DNA from: Streptomyces sp. S.PB5
GTDB taxonomy: Bacteria; Actinomycetota; Actinomycetes; Streptomycetales; Streptomycetaceae
Direction: 5' to 3'
Length of the DNA stretch: 64,000 bases
Assembly (NCBI RefSeq): GCF_030403745.1
Contig: NZ_JAQMWP010000004.1
Location: 1-64,000 of the forward strand
Below are positions 1 through 8,086 of this stretch, piece after piece. The notes under the pieces are model-generated. The model did no database searches and was not told where the DNA came from. It saw only the letters and a program-made list of their open reading frames with translations. Position numbers and translations under genes: made by a program. Numbering within the stretch: position 1 is the stretch's first letter; every line of letters begins with the position of its first letter.

Positions 1-225
1 ACACGGCCGGGTCGGTTCGGAGGTGTTGGCTCCGTGCCGAGCTCGGTGAATCGACCGTAGGGCGGCGGGCGGGAGGGGCTCAAGGGAATCGCGGGGGCTG
101 CAATGGGACTGCCATACGCCGTTCATGAATTGTCGCGTCCGCCTCCGGTCCTACGACCAAGGTCCTGGCCTCGGACCGTCTCCCGACAGGGGTCAAGGTG
201 CTGTACGGCCCTTACTCTGGCGACC

Positions 226-1686
226 ATGACAGCCCTCGAACCGCGTGATGCCGATGTTGCCGACACCGTCTCCGACCTGGTCCCCGTCGGTGAGGAGGGG
301 GTGCTGAGCCGGTCCTATCGGGCGCTCAGTGTGGGGATCGTGTCGGTCGTGCTGTTGATCGCCTTCGAGGCGACTGCGGTGGGGACGGCGATGCCGGTGG
401 CGGCGCGGGAGCTGGAGGGGGTGTCGCTGTATGCGTTCGCGTTCTCCGGGTACTTCACGACGTCGTTGTTCGGGATGGTGCTGGCCGGGCAGTGGGCCGA
501 TCGGCGGGGGCCGCTCGGGGCGTTGAGTGCCGGGATCGGGTTCTTCGGCGCCGGGCTGATGCTGTCCGGGACCGCAGGGGTCATGTGGGTGTTCATCCTC
601 GGGCGGGCCGTGCAGGGGCTGGGGGGCGGGCTGGTCATCGTCGCGTTGTACGTCGTGGTCGGGCGGGCCTATCCCGAGCGGTTGCGGCCCGCGATCATGG
701 CGGCCTTCGCGGCGGGGTGGGTCGTGCCGTCGATCGTGGGGCCGTTGGCGGCGGGGTCGGTGACCGAGCAGCTCGGCTGGCGGTGGGTGTTCGTCGGGAT
801 CCCGGTGCTGGTGGTCTTCCCGCTGGCGCTCGCGCTGCCGCAGATACGACGGCTGGCCTCCGGGCCGGTCGACGGCGGAGACGAGGGGAATTCCTCCTTC
901 GACCGGCGGCGTATCCGGCTCGCCCTCGGGATCTCGCTCGGTGCCGGCTTGCTGCAGTACGCCGCCCAGGACCTGCGCTGGTTCTCGCTGGTCCCCGGTG
1001 TCGCGGGTGTCGCACTGCTCGTGCCGGCCGTTCTCGGGCTGCTGCCGCGCGGGACGTACCGGGCGGTGCGCGGGCTGCCGTCCGTCGTGCTGCTGCGCGG
1101 GGTTGCCGCCGGGTCCTTCATCGCGGCCGAGTCGTTCGTGCCGCTGATGCTGGTCACCCAGCGGGGGTTGTCGCCGACGCTCGCCGGGTTCTCGCTCGCG
1201 GCGGGCGGGCTGACATGGGCGCTGGGGTCGTGGGTGCAGTCGCGGCCGCGGGTGGGGCCGTACCGGGAGCGGCTGATGACGTTCGGGATGGTGCTGGTGG
1301 CGGCTTCCATCGCCGCCGCGCCGAGCGTGCTCATCGACTCCGTGCCGGCCTGGACCGTCGCCGTCGTCTGGGCGTTCGGGTGCTTCGGGATGGGCCTGGT
1401 GATCGCTTCCACCAGCGTGCTTCTGCTGCAGCTCTCCGCGCCCGAGGAGGCCGGTTCCAACTCCGCCGCCCTCCAGATCTCCGACGCCCTCGCCAACGTC
1501 GTCCTGCTGGCCGCCGGGGGTGCCGCCTTCGCGGCGCTGGGCGGTGGGGCGGTGAGCCATGCGGCGACGGAGGCGTCCGGCGGCGGGTCGCATCCGGCGG
1601 CCTTCGCGGCGGTGTTCCTGCCGATGGCGGGGGTGGCGTTGGTGGGGGCTTGGGTGACGACGCGGCTGCGGGCCGATCGACAATGA
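226..1686 (+). CDS. MFS transporter, drug/metabolite exporter type
   Basis: A 486-residue integral membrane protein of the major facilitator superfamily, probably a proton-driven exporter in the cytoplasmic membrane. Hydrophobic helices run through the whole protein after a short N-terminal cytoplasmic stretch. The sequence GQWADRRGP after the second helix is the MFS loop 2-3 signature, and RAVQGLGGG fits helix 4. An in-frame upstream ATG at 103 would add 41 Arg/Pro-rich residues, but the ATG at 226 lies 7 bases after TACTCT, a -10-like hexamer, which fits a leaderless start. The substrate cannot be read from sequence. The next gene is an unrelated toxin-antitoxin pair in the same direction. 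Confidence 0.85.
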   Translation: MTALEPRDADVADTVSDLVPVGEEGVLSRSYRALSVGIVSVVLLIAFEATAVGTAMPVAARELEGVSLYAFAFSGYFTTSLFGMVLAGQWADRRGPLGALSAGIGFFGAGLMLSGTAGVMWVFILGRAVQGLGGGLVIVALYVVVGRAYPERLRPAIMAAFAAGWVVPSIVGPLAAGSVTEQLGWRWVFVGIPVLVVFPLALALPQIRRLASGPVDGGDEGNSSFDRRRIRLALGISLGAGLLQYAAQDLRWFSLVPGVAGVALLVPAVLGLLPRGTYRAVRGLPSVVLLRGVAAGSFIAAESFVPLMLVTQRGLSPTLAGFSLAAGGLTWALGSWVQSRPRVGPYRERLMTFGMVLVAASIAAAPSVLIDSVPAWTVAVVWAFGCFGMGLVIASTSVLLLQLSAPEEAGSNSAALQISDALANVVLLAAGGAAFAALGGGAVSHAATEASGGGSHPAAFAAVFLPMAGVALVGAWVTTRLRADRQ

Positions 1687-1694
1687 CACCGAGT

Positions 1695-1710
1695 GGTACC
1701 ACGTAGTACC
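1695..1710. promoter_or_regulatory. Near-palindromic operator before the toxin-antitoxin pair
   Basis: The 16-base element GGTACCACGTAGTACC is a palindrome with one mismatched pair and ends 8 bases before the antitoxin ATG. TA operons are usually repressed by their own antitoxin, so this is the likely autoregulatory site. The role is inferred; the symmetry is seen. Confidence 0.5.
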
Positions 1711-1718
1711 GTCAAGGT

Positions 1719-1916
1719 ATGGCTGGACTGAACCTGCGTTTCTCGGAAGAAGAGCTCGACGCCCTGCGTGAGCGTGCGGCGGCGGAAGGGCGCAGCATGC
1801 AGGCCTTCGCCCACGACGCGGTGATCGCGGCCATAAACGAACACTCACGGCTGTTCAACGAGGCCGCCGATCATGTGCTGAAGGCCAGCGCCGAGCTGAA
1901 CCGGAGGCTCGCCTGA
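1719..1916 (+). CDS. Ribbon-helix-helix-type antitoxin of a Doc pair
   Basis: A 65-residue protein. The N-terminal LNLRFSEEELDALRERA followed by a second helix fits a ribbon-helix-helix DNA-binding fold, and the C-terminal helix (about residues 42-65) would be the toxin-binding segment. It probably neutralises the Doc protein encoded next and represses the operon from the palindrome just upstream. Its TGA and the toxin ATG share one base (TGATG), so translation is coupled. The antitoxin class is inferred from size, position and helix pattern; no Phd motif is visible. Confidence 0.75.
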   Translation: MAGLNLRFSEEELDALRERAAAEGRSMQAFAHDAVIAAINEHSRLFNEAADHVLKASAELNRRLA

Positions 1917-2284
1917 TGCACTACCTCACGTTGCCCGAGCTGCTGAACCTGGCGAAGCGGCTCGGGGCGGATGAGGTGCGTGACTACGGGCTGCTGGACT
2001 CGGCCCTGGCGCGTCCGCAGTCCAGTGTGTTCGGGCAGGACGCCTATCCGGACGTATGGCAGAAGGCTGCCGCACTGATGGAGTCGCTGGCCCGGAACCG
2101 TGCGCTCGTCGACGGGAACAAGCGCATCGCCTGGTACGCGACCTGGGTTTTCCTGCACATGAACGGACACCCTCTCGACCCGGACTTCGATGTGGACGAT
2201 GCCGAGCGGTTCGTCCTGGACGTCTGTCAGGGCGCCTTGGACGTGCCCAAGATCGCGGCCCATCTGCCGCGCTTCGCTCGCTGA
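1916..2284 (+). CDS. Doc-family Fic-fold toxin with altered catalytic motif
   Basis: A 122-residue protein matching Doc, the Fic-fold kinase toxin known to phosphorylate EF-Tu. The start MHYLTLPELLNLAKRL and the motif region about residues 62-72 are typical. The family motif is H-x-F/L-x-D-G-N-K-R. Here the bases aaccgtgcgctcgtcgac read N-R-A-L-V-D, so Arg (CGT) occupies the catalytic His position while DGNKR is intact. Fic and Doc enzymes depend on this His, so the protein may be inactive or may act only as a co-repressor. It is the second gene of a coupled TA operon. Confidence 0.85.
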   Translation: MHYLTLPELLNLAKRLGADEVRDYGLLDSALARPQSSVFGQDAYPDVWQKAAALMESLARNRALVDGNKRIAWYATWVFLHMNGHPLDPDFDVDDAERFVLDVCQGALDVPKIAAHLPRFAR

Positions 2285-2426
2285 CTGTGACCTCGGTCCC
2301 ACCCACGGGCGACCCGGCCCCGTCCGCACGTTGACGTCCCCGGGCCGCCGGTAGGGTGGCCCGGTTGTCATACGTAGCCCGACTTCCCGGACTATCAGCC
2401 GAGCCGCCCGACCCCCAACGGAGACC

Positions 2427-4223
2427 GTGACTACCACCGCCGCCTCCACCACCTCCCACCACCTCTCTCCGGCCTTCCCCGGCCGTGCCCCCTGGGGTAC
2501 CGCCAGCAAGCTGCGTGCCTGGCAGCAGGGGGCGATGGAGAAGTACGTCCAGGAGCAGCCACGCGACTTCCTCGCGGTCGCGACCCCCGGCGCAGGCAAG
2601 ACGACCTTCGCCCTCACCCTCGCGTCCTGGCTGCTGCACCACCATGTCGTGCAGCAGGTGACCGTGGTCGCGCCGACCGAGCATCTGAAGAAGCAGTGGG
2701 CGGAAGCGGCCGCGCGGATAGGGATCAAGCTGGACCCCGAGTACAGCGCGGGGCCGCTCGGGAAGGACTATCACGGGGTCGCCGTGACGTATGCGGGTGT
2801 GGGCGTGCGGCCCATGCTGCACCGCAACCGTGTCGAGCAGCGCAAGACCCTCGTCATCCTCGACGAGATCCACCACGCCGGTGACTCCAAGTCGTGGGGC
2901 GAGGCCTGCCTCGAAGCCTTCGAGCCCGCCACCCGCCGGCTCGCGCTCACCGGTACGCCGTTCCGGTCCGACACCAACCCCATCCCCTTCGTGACCTACG
3001 AGGAGGACAACGCGGGAATCCGGAGGTCGGCCGCCGATTACACCTACGGGTACGGCAACGCGCTCGCCGACCATGTTGTGCGGCCCGTCATCTTCCTCTC
3101 CTACAGCGGCAACATGCGCTGGCGGACCAAGGCGGGGGACGAGATCGCCGCGCGGCTCGGTGAGCCCATGACCAAGGACGCCATCTCGCAGGCCTGGCGT
3201 ACGGCGCTCGATCCGCGCGGTGAGTGGATGCCGAGCGTGCTGCGGGCCGCCGATCAGCGGCTCACCGAGGTACGGAAGGCCATCCCGGATGCCGGTGCCC
3301 TCGTCATCGCCTCCGACCAGGACTCCGCGCGCGCCTACGCCAAGCTGATCCGGGAGATCACCGGGACCAAGGCGACCCTCGTGCTCTCCGACGACGCGGG
3401 CGCGTCCAAGCGGATCGACGAGTTCAGCGAGAGCAACGACCGGTGGATGGTCGCGGTGCGGATGGTGTCGGAGGGCGTCGACGTGCCGCGGCTGGCGGTG
3501 GGGGTGTACGCCACGACGATCTCCACGCCGCTCTTCTTCGCCCAGGCCGTCGGGCGTTTCGTACGGTCCCGGCGGCGCGGCGAGACCGCGTCCGTGTTCC
3601 TGCCGACCGTCCCCGACCTCCTCACCTTCGCCAACGAGATGGAGGTGGAACGGGACCACGCCCTCGACAAGCCGAAGAAGGAGGGCGAGGAGGACCCGTA
3701 CGCCGAGTCCGAGAAGGAGATGGAGGAGGCGAACAAGGAGCAGGACGAGGACACCGGCGAGCAGGAGGAGTTCTCCTTCGAGGCGCTGGAGTCCGACGCC
3801 GTCTTCGACCGGGTGCTCTACGACGGCGCCGAGTTCGGGATGCAGGCCCACCCGGGGAGCGAGGAGGAGCAGGACTACCTCGGCATTCCGGGGCTCCTCG
3901 AACCCGATCAGGTACAGCTTCTCCTCCAGAAGCGCCAGGCCCGGCAGATCGCGCACAGCCGTAAGAAGCCGGACTCCGAGGCGGACCTCCTTGAGCTGCC
4001 CGCCGAGCGGCGGCCCGTCGTCTCGCACAAGGAGATGATGGAGCTGCGGAAGCAGCTGAACACCATGGTCAGCGCGTACGTCCATCAGAGCGGCAAGCCG
4101 CACGGTGTCATCCACACCGAGCTGCGGCGGGTGTGCGGGGGGCCGCCGAGCGCGGAGGCGACGGCGGGGCAGCTGCGGCAGCGGATCGCCAAGGTGCAGG
4201 AGTGGGCCACCCGGATGAAGTGA
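2427..4223 (+). CDS. SF2 DEAD/DEAH-box helicase
   Basis: A 598-residue superfamily 2 ATPase. Walker A ATPGAGKTT lies near residues 52-60, the DEIH Walker B box near 146-149, LTGTPFRSD is motif III, and QAVGRFVRSRR near residue 380 is motif VI. It probably unwinds or remodels nucleic acid with ATP. After the helicase core comes an acidic, Glu-rich stretch (about residues 415-450) and a C-terminal region with no recognised domain. The GTG start follows a GGAGA run. It stands alone between the Doc gene and an IclR regulator. The exact nucleic-acid role is not evident. Confidence 0.85.
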   Translation: MTTTAASTTSHHLSPAFPGRAPWGTASKLRAWQQGAMEKYVQEQPRDFLAVATPGAGKTTFALTLASWLLHHHVVQQVTVVAPTEHLKKQWAEAAARIGIKLDPEYSAGPLGKDYHGVAVTYAGVGVRPMLHRNRVEQRKTLVILDEIHHAGDSKSWGEACLEAFEPATRRLALTGTPFRSDTNPIPFVTYEEDNAGIRRSAADYTYGYGNALADHVVRPVIFLSYSGNMRWRTKAGDEIAARLGEPMTKDAISQAWRTALDPRGEWMPSVLRAADQRLTEVRKAIPDAGALVIASDQDSARAYAKLIREITGTKATLVLSDDAGASKRIDEFSESNDRWMVAVRMVSEGVDVPRLAVGVYATTISTPLFFAQAVGRFVRSRRRGETASVFLPTVPDLLTFANEMEVERDHALDKPKKEGEEDPYAESEKEMEEANKEQDEDTGEQEEFSFEALESDAVFDRVLYDGAEFGMQAHPGSEEEQDYLGIPGLLEPDQVQLLLQKRQARQIAHSRKKPDSEADLLELPAERRPVVSHKEMMELRKQLNTMVSAYVHQSGKPHGVIHTELRRVCGGPPSAEATAGQLRQRIAKVQEWATRMK

Positions 4224-4545
4224 CTCCGGTGAGTGACTCCGGGCGCCGGGGGGCGTGCGGTGCACGCCGAGCGCCGTATATATCAGGACAAATCGGAGTG
4301 GTCCGTACCGGCCACTGACCGGATTCTGGACGGAGCCTTCCGCTCAGCGAACCGGCATCGCTACAGTCCCGCTACGCATACGCCCCGTGGCAGCGCCGCC
4401 GCGGAGCGCAGCCGTGAAGCGACGCGGTCCGGACTGCCCCGGGCCGCCGGCCGATCGGCGGCCTCTGAAGCGCGTCGCCGACGGGACTCGATGACGCAAC
4501 CCCGCGACAGGGCCGCCGAACTCACCACTTGGAGGAGTGGGCGTC
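4224..4545. other. Non-coding stretch with one hairpin
   Basis: About 320 bases between the helicase and the IclR gene. It holds an AT-rich patch at about 4275-4290 (gtatatatca) that could be part of a promoter, and an inverted repeat with 8-base arms GGCCGCCG/CGGCGGCC at 4442-4449 and 4456-4463. That hairpin could end helicase transcription or lie in the IclR leader. No convincing gene is seen. Confidence 0.4.
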
Positions 4546-5187
4546 GTGACCGCGGAGACCTCTCAGACGCTCGACCGAGGACTGCGTGTCCTCAAGCTCC
4601 TGGCCGATACGGACCATGGGCTGACCGTCACCGAGCTATCCAACAAACTGGGTGTGAACCGGACCGTCGTGTACCGGTTGCTTGCCACGCTGGAACAACA
4701 CGCACTCGTACGGCGTGATCTGGGCGGACGTGCTCGGGTCGGGCTGGGTGTGCTGCGGCTCGGCCGCCAGGTGCATCCGCTGGTTCGTGAGGCCGCGTTG
4801 CCCGCGCTGCGTTCGCTGGCCGAGGACATAGGGGCCACGGCTCATCTCACGCTGGTCGACGGGGCGGAGGCGCTGGCCGTCGCCGTGGTCGAGCCGTCGT
4901 GGACGGACTATCACGTGGCCTATCGGGCCGGGTTCCGGCATCCGCTGGATCGGGGGGCCGCGGGGAGGGCGATTCTGTCCGCTCGTACTCAGCCGCTTCG
5001 GGAACCCGGGTACACCCTGACGCAGGGGGAGCTGGAGGCGGGGGCCAGCGGGGCCGCCGCGCCGCTGCTCGGGGTCACGGGGGTGGAGGGCAGCGTCGGT
5101 GTGGTGATGCTGGCCGATGCGGTGCCGGAGCGGGTGGGGCCGCGGGTCGTGGACGCGGCTCGGGAGGTTGCCGAAGCGCTGCGGTGA
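4546..5187 (+). CDS. IclR-family transcriptional regulator
   Basis: A 213-residue protein with an N-terminal winged helix (TLDRGLRVLKLLADTDHGLTV, then LGVNRTVVYRLLATLEQ as the recognition helix, residues about 8-50) and a shorter than usual C-terminal effector domain. IclR proteins usually control catabolic or transport genes in response to a small molecule. The GTG at 4546 is chosen because GGAGGA sits 9 bases upstream; an earlier in-frame GTG at 4537 is directly against that Shine-Dalgarno sequence. No adjacent catabolic gene points to a regulon. Confidence 0.9.
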   Translation: MTAETSQTLDRGLRVLKLLADTDHGLTVTELSNKLGVNRTVVYRLLATLEQHALVRRDLGGRARVGLGVLRLGRQVHPLVREAALPALRSLAEDIGATAHLTLVDGAEALAVAVVEPSWTDYHVAYRAGFRHPLDRGAAGRAILSARTQPLREPGYTLTQGELEAGASGAAAPLLGVTGVEGSVGVVMLADAVPERVGPRVVDAAREVAEALR

Positions 5188-5239
5188 GTTGTGGGCCGGG
5201 GGCGGGGCTGAGGTCGGGTGGGTGTCCCTCGCCCGCGCT

Positions 5240-5312
5240 GGCGGGGTGCCTCCCCCAGAGGGGGACCCCCAGTGCCCACCCGTGCCGCCCCAGGCGGCAC
5301 GCATGCCCGCAG
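5240..5312. repeat. Intergenic repeat, copy A
   Basis: A 73-base element with nested hairpins (GTGCCGCC/GGCGGCAC and a CTCCCCC/GGGGG arm). A second copy with about six differences is at 48745-48818 in the same orientation. Both lie just after a stop codon, so they may act as terminators or mRNA 3' stabilisers. Elements of this look are scattered through Streptomyces genomes. Confidence 0.75.
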
Positions 5313-5456
5313 GTTAGGCAGACTTTGGAGGCTCGGCAGGCTTGGGAGCGCCGCCTGCCGGGTGGGTGCCGCCTCGATGGCCCGCCTTCCTGGCCGGAGT
5401 TGCTCGCGCGCCGACCGGGCCCTGGCCGGAAGTGGTCGTCGCGTTAGATTGATCCC

Positions 5457-6248
5457 GTGCTCTCTCGCCTCACGCGCCCCCAGGCCGTCGCCGTCTGCGC
5501 TCTGCCCGTCGTGGCCCTGCTCGCCACGGCGGCGTTCGCGCCGCTGCCGTTCTCGCTGACGCAGCCGGGGATGACGGCGGACGTCCTGGGCAAGAACCAG
5601 GGTGCCCAGGTGATCACGATCACGGGCGCCCCGACCCGGCCCACGACCGGCCAGCTCCGTATGACGACCATCGAGGCGACCAATCCCGACACCCGTGTCT
5701 TCCTCGGTGACGTGATCGACGCGTGGTTCGACACGGACCGGGCGGTCATGCCGAAGGACTCCGTCTACCCCAGCGGACAGTCCACCAAGGAGATCGAGCA
5801 GCACAACACCGAGCAGATGAAGGAGTCCCAGGACGCGGCGACCGAGGCCGCCCTGAACTACCTCGACCTCAGCCCCTCCAAGGTCAAGGTCTCCCTGAAG
5901 CTGTCCGACGTCGGCGGCCCCAGCGCCGGTCTCCTCTTCACCCTCGGCATCATCGACAAGCTGAACGGCGACGGCGTTGGCGGCGACCTCACGGGCGGGC
6001 GGGTCATCGCCGGTACCGGGACGATCGACGCGGACGGTGCGGTGGGTGCGGTGGGCGGCGTGTCGTTGAAGACGCAGGCCGCCAAGCGGGACGGGGCCAC
6101 GGTCTTTCTGGTGCCCGAGGACGAGTGCGGCGACGCCCAGGCGGAGTTGCCGAAGGGGTTGCGGCTGATTCCGGTGACCACGCTCAAGGGGGCGGTGGAC
6201 TCGCTGGTGGCGCTGGAGAGCGGGAAGGGGACGGTCCCTAGCTGCTAG
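5457..6248 (+). CDS. Membrane-anchored Lon-like (S16) serine protease
   Basis: A 263-residue protein with one N-terminal hydrophobic segment (AVAVCALPVVALLATAAFA) that should anchor it with the bulk outside. The C-terminal half carries the Lon Ser-Lys dyad: Ser in GGPSAGL and Lys in GGVSLKTQAA. There is no AAA+ ATPase domain, as in the stand-alone secreted Lon-like family seen in actinobacteria; the middle may hold a PDZ-like fold, weakly supported. TAGATT lies 6 bases before the GTG, suggesting a leaderless start. Its stop codon is part of a TAGCTGC heptamer array shared with the convergent gene. Confidence 0.8.
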   Translation: MLSRLTRPQAVAVCALPVVALLATAAFAPLPFSLTQPGMTADVLGKNQGAQVITITGAPTRPTTGQLRMTTIEATNPDTRVFLGDVIDAWFDTDRAVMPKDSVYPSGQSTKEIEQHNTEQMKESQDAATEAALNYLDLSPSKVKVSLKLSDVGGPSAGLLFTLGIIDKLNGDGVGGDLTGGRVIAGTGTIDADGAVGAVGGVSLKTQAAKRDGATVFLVPEDECGDAQAELPKGLRLIPVTTLKGAVDSLVALESGKGTVPSC

Positions 6249-6263
6249 CTGCTAGCTGCTAGG
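6239..6263. repeat. TAGCTGC heptamer array at convergent stop codons
   Basis: Three tandem TAGCTGC units followed by TAGG. The protease stop (6246-6248) and the stop of the minus-strand small gene (6252-6254) lie inside. Because 7 is not a multiple of 3, TAG occurs in all three frames on the plus strand, and the reverse complement also carries spaced TAG codons. Confidence 0.85.
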
Positions 6264-6431
6264 GGACAAGGTCATCGGCCTTGGGGTGGCCAGGCGCAGG
6301 CCGAGTTCTACGAGGGTCCAGCCGAGGCGGGTGCGGAGAGCGCGGGCGGGCCTGGCTTGAGCGGTGCGGGCTTCGGTCTGCAGTTCGGCGGCGCGTATGT
6401 GGTGCAGGGTGAGATGGATCTCGGGGTGCAT
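6252..6431 (-). CDS. Small protein coupled to the ArsR-like regulator
   Basis: A 59-residue protein starting MHPEIHLTLHHIRAAELQ, rich in Ala, Arg and Leu and probably helical. It begins 14 bases after the stop of the ArsR-like gene, with GAGAGG upstream of the ATG, so the two are probably co-translated. Small proteins with the same MHPEIHL start occur beside ArsR-type regulators in other Streptomyces (from memory). The function is unknown. Confidence 0.6.
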   Translation of the reverse strand: MHPEIHLTLHHIRAAELQTEARTAQARPARALRTRLGWTLVELGLRLATPRPMTLSPSS

Positions 6432-6445
6432 CGGGGCGGAGCCTC

Positions 6446-7024
6446 TCAGTCGGAGGTGATGGGGAAGACGTGCGTGTGGAGGCGTACCTGTTCGGCGCCC
6501 GGGGTGCCTTCCGGGGCCTCGTGGGCGCAATAGCTGTTGATGAGCTCATGGATCTTCCCGTTGAGCTCGCTTGCGCGGTCGGGCGTGAGATGAAGCGTGA
6601 AGTCACTCACGTCCGAGGCGCTGACCCAGTCGTCGGACCACTCGTGCCGGGTGCCGATGTACGTCGAGAGCTCCTGGGCGTGAGAGGTCGCGACCTCGTG
6701 CATGAATACCGATGCCGCGCCCCGTACTGCCGGATCCGCGTCCCGGAGCAGCGACTCGTCGAACCGCACCCCCTGGTGCGCCGCCCGCCACCATCGCTCC
6801 CGTCCCTTGCCGTGCTCCGGCGCGTCCTCGACGAAGCCGTACGCGGCGAGTTGGCGCAGGTGGTAGCTGGTGGCGCCGCTCGACTCGCCCAGCTTTTCGG
6901 CGAGTTGGGAGGCGGTGGCGGGCCCGCCGCGGCGCAGGGCGGACAGGAGCTGCATCCGCAGGGGGTGAGCGAGTCCGCGGAGTGTGCGGGCGTCGAGCTC
7001 ATGGAGCTTCGGTTCCTCGACCAT
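6446..7024 (-). CDS. ArsR-like winged-helix regulator
   Basis: A 192-residue regulator. The winged helix at about residues 10-75 (LRGLAHPLRMQLLSALRRGG, then SSGATSYHLRQLAAYGFVE) matches ArsR-type HTH_20 proteins; no metal-binding CxC pair is present, so it is probably not a metal sensor. The ATG at 7024 (MVEEPKLHELD) is preferred over one 12 codons upstream because the intervening DNA forms a perfect 18-base palindrome that is most likely its own operator. It is followed by a small coupled gene. The ligand is unknown. Confidence 0.85.
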   Translation of the reverse strand: MVEEPKLHELDARTLRGLAHPLRMQLLSALRRGGPATASQLAEKLGESSGATSYHLRQLAAYGFVEDAPEHGKGRERWWRAAHQGVRFDESLLRDADPAVRGAASVFMHEVATSHAQELSTYIGTRHEWSDDWVSASDVSDFTLHLTPDRASELNGKIHELINSYCAHEAPEGTPGAEQVRLHTHVFPITSD

Positions 7025-7027
7025 GCA

Positions 7028-7045
7028 TGCAAAGGTACCTTTGCA
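7028..7045. promoter_or_regulatory. Perfect 18-bp palindrome, likely autoregulatory operator
   Basis: TGCAAAGGTACCTTTGCA is a perfect palindrome immediately upstream of the ArsR-like start. A second half-site CTTTGCAA follows at about 7053-7060. Dimeric ArsR proteins bind such sites, so negative autoregulation is likely. Confidence 0.7.
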
Positions 7046-7085
7046 AGAATCTCTTTGCAACGGATTCTTTGGAAGTCCCCGCCCC

Positions 7086-8045
7086 CTACCCCTCTTTCAC
7101 GAACCCCTCCTCCTTCATCCACTCCAACGCCACCTGGTGCGGATCCTCCCCCTCCACATCCACCTTCGCGTTCAACTCCTGCGCCACCGCGTTGTTCAGC
7201 CGCCGAGTGATCGGGTCGAGGACCTCCTCGATCGCCGGCCACTCCTTCAGGGTCCTGGAGTTGATCTCGGGGGCCGCGTTGTAGTTGGGGAAGAATTTCC
7301 GGTCGTCCCGCATCACCGCGAGGTTCATGGACTTGATGCGGCCGTCGGTGGTGAAGACCTCGCCGTAGGTGCAACTGCCCTTCGCGGCCTGGGTGTAGAT
7401 GATCCCGGTGTCCATCTGGGTGATGTTCCCGGCCGGGACGCTCATGCCGTACGCCTTCTCCATGCCCGGCAGCCCGTCCGCGCGGTTGGCGAACTCGCTC
7501 TCCACGCACAGGGTCACCGCGCCGGGGTCCGACGCGGACAGCGCCGCCACGTCCGACAGGGTCTTCGTGCCGTACTTCTTGTGGTTGGACCGGTTCATCG
7601 CGAGCGCGTAGGTGTTGTTCAGGGCCGCCGGGGCCAGCCACGTCAGCCCGTTCCTCAGGTCCGCCTTCCGGACCGCCGCCCACTGGGCCCGCGGATCGGC
7701 GATCGGTTCGCTGTTGCCCTGGTAGGTGATCCAGGCGGTGCCCGTGTACTCGTACATCCCGTCCGCGTCACCGGACTTGACCGCCTCCCGCGCCCCGACC
7801 GAGCCCTGGATCCCGGTGCGGTCGAGCACGTCCGCGCCCGCCGCCTCGAACGCGATCCCCATCATCGCGCCGAGGATCAGCTGCTCGGTGAACTCCTTCG
7901 ACGTCACCGTCAGACTCGCGCCCTTCAACGGCTCGCCCCGCCCGATCGACCCCGGCTCCACGTCGTCGACCATCGGGGAACCGCTCGTCAGGCCACAGGC
8001 CGAGGCCAGGACCAGCACCCCCACCACAACGCCGACGCGTCTCAC
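7086..8045 (-). CDS. Osmoprotectant ABC substrate-binding lipoprotein
   Basis: A 319-residue lipoprotein with signal peptide and lipobox LASAC (Cys at about residue 17), followed by an OpuAC/ProX-type binding domain (LTVTSKEFTEQLILGAMM, then YEYTGTAW). It should capture glycine betaine, choline or a similar quaternary amine outside the cell. The GTG at 8045 gives a proper signal peptide; the frame stays open far upstream but only as a shadow of the permease gene. It is the last gene of a four-gene importer operon, 41 bases after the permease. Confidence 0.9.
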   Translation of the reverse strand: MRRVGVVVGVLVLASACGLTSGSPMVDDVEPGSIGRGEPLKGASLTVTSKEFTEQLILGAMMGIAFEAAGADVLDRTGIQGSVGAREAVKSGDADGMYEYTGTAWITYQGNSEPIADPRAQWAAVRKADLRNGLTWLAPAALNNTYALAMNRSNHKKYGTKTLSDVAALSASDPGAVTLCVESEFANRADGLPGMEKAYGMSVPAGNITQMDTGIIYTQAAKGSCTYGEVFTTDGRIKSMNLAVMRDDRKFFPNYNAAPEINSRTLKEWPAIEEVLDPITRRLNNAVAQELNAKVDVEGEDPHQVALEWMKEEGFVKEG

Positions 8046-8086
8046 GCGCCCGCCTGCGATCCCCGCGGCCGCAACGCCGACGCCCC

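Noticed and set aside
193..1848. Long open frame of 551 codons on the minus strand opposite the MFS gene
   Set aside because: Arg/Pro/His-rich composition typical of the antisense of GC-rich genes; the plus-strand MFS has family motifs.
1926..4265. A 779-codon minus-strand frame opposite the Doc and helicase genes
   Set aside because: No domain; it is the antisense shadow of a helicase with clear motifs.
6731..7210. Plus-strand frames over the ArsR-like gene
   Set aside because: Antisense shadow; the minus strand has a winged-helix protein and operator.
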